Source of the DNA: JBNJDW01 sp051745265
GTDB lineage: Bacteria; Pseudomonadota; Alphaproteobacteria; Micavibrionales; CSBR16-224
NCBI GenBank assembly: GCA_051745265.1
Contig: JBNJDW010000032.1
Coordinates: 1-13,253, forward strand
Reading direction: 5' to 3'
DNA: 13,253 bases
Shown here in pieces: positions 13,086 through 13,253 of the stretch. Numbering within the stretch: position 1 is the stretch's first letter; each line of letters opens with the position of its first letter. Both the position numbers and the translations under genes were made by a program. The notes under the pieces were generated by a model, which ran no database searches, had not been told where the DNA came from, and saw only the letters and a list, made by a program, of their open reading frames with translations.

Positions 13086-13253
13086 TTATTTTATTATGTG
13101 CAATTTTTTCAGAACCGCAAGGTTCGTATGCTTTATCGGTATTCTATCAAGTTCCGACAGTGAAAGCCATTGGGTTTTGCCCCCTTCGGGAGAGGTTTTT
13201 ACACCTTCGAAAACATGCGCTCTTAACATCGAGTCTGCAAGCCTAAAATAATA
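13086..13253 (-). CDS. C-terminal fragment of a gene upstream of odhA, possibly NUDIX/MutT-like
   Basis: An open frame enters from the right edge and ends at TAA 13088-13086, giving 55 residues. It includes RAHVFEGV, an EGG-K-TQWLSLSELD segment and a final NLAVLKKLHIIK. The W-(L/V)-x-L-x-E-L element followed by a short helix is how NUDIX hydrolases (MutT, and the C-terminal domain of MutY) often end. The NUDIX box itself would lie outside the window, so the assignment is tentative. The reading frame is supported by its position: its stop overlaps the Shine-Dalgarno site of odhA, 13 nt before that start, the spacing of co-transcribed genes. If so, the odhA promoter lies beyond the window. Confidence 0.5.
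   Translation of the reverse strand, partial: YYFRLADSMLRAHVFEGVKTSPEGGKTQWLSLSELDRIPIKHTNLAVLKKLHIIK

Noticed and set aside
1..13253. CRISPR arrays, tRNA or rRNA genes, insertion sequences, phage or defence genes
   Set aside because: I saw no spaced identical repeats, cloverleaf sequences, transposase or integrase motifs, or terminal inverted repeats. The E1-E2-E3 region is ordinary core metabolism.

Overview
The window looks like chromosomal DNA of an alphaproteobacterium with a moderate base composition (about half G+C by eye). The right half (about 7.3 to 13.1 kb, minus strand) holds the genes for the 2-oxoglutarate dehydrogenase complex in the order typical of that class: E1 (odhA/sucA), E2 (odhB/sucB) and E3 (lpdA). 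The class is inferred from protein style, an entericidin-type lipoprotein and a hydrolase related to hydrolase-OsmC fusions. I cannot name a genus.

Left edge to 1.2 kb, minus strand: two tandem paralogues of the BPL_N / class I glutamine-amidotransferase-like fold, joined by an ATGA stop/start overlap. The downstream copy runs off the left edge. From 1.2 to 1.4 kb is a divergent promoter region. From 1.4 to 4.9 kb, plus strand: a single 1157-residue protein I do not recognise. It has six degenerate repeats of 55-74 residues in its C-terminal half and a Tyr/Ser/Thr/Gly-rich, poly-Lys tail. This is the most novel item here.

4.9 to 5.75 kb: a divergent pair of small envelope genes, an entericidin-like lipoprotein (minus) and a signal-peptide-bearing, charged, His-rich periplasmic protein (plus). 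They share a control region that carries a direct repeat. 5.8 to 7.3 kb: a stand-alone alpha/beta hydrolase (plus) that converges on an SGNH/GDSL-type hydrolase (minus) whose nucleophile Ser is replaced by Asn. The hydrolase start lies directly behind a terminator, and its likely promoter overlaps the terminator hairpin.

7.3 to 13.1 kb, minus strand: a partial gene at the right edge (NUDIX-like C-terminus, tentative) lies just upstream of odhA and then odhB. A strong bidirectional terminator closes that unit. lpdA follows with its own upstream region, which contains a 13-bp perfect palindrome, and the SGNH gene lies 30 bp behind lpdA. E1 decarboxylates 2-oxoglutarate with thiamine diphosphate, E2 passes the succinyl group from lipoate to CoA, and E3 reoxidises the lipoate with FAD and NAD+. 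Gene ends are packed tightly: both convergent pairs have abutting or overlapping stop codons. No tRNA, rRNA, CRISPR, insertion sequence or attachment site was seen, and no gene-free stretch exceeds 300 bases.
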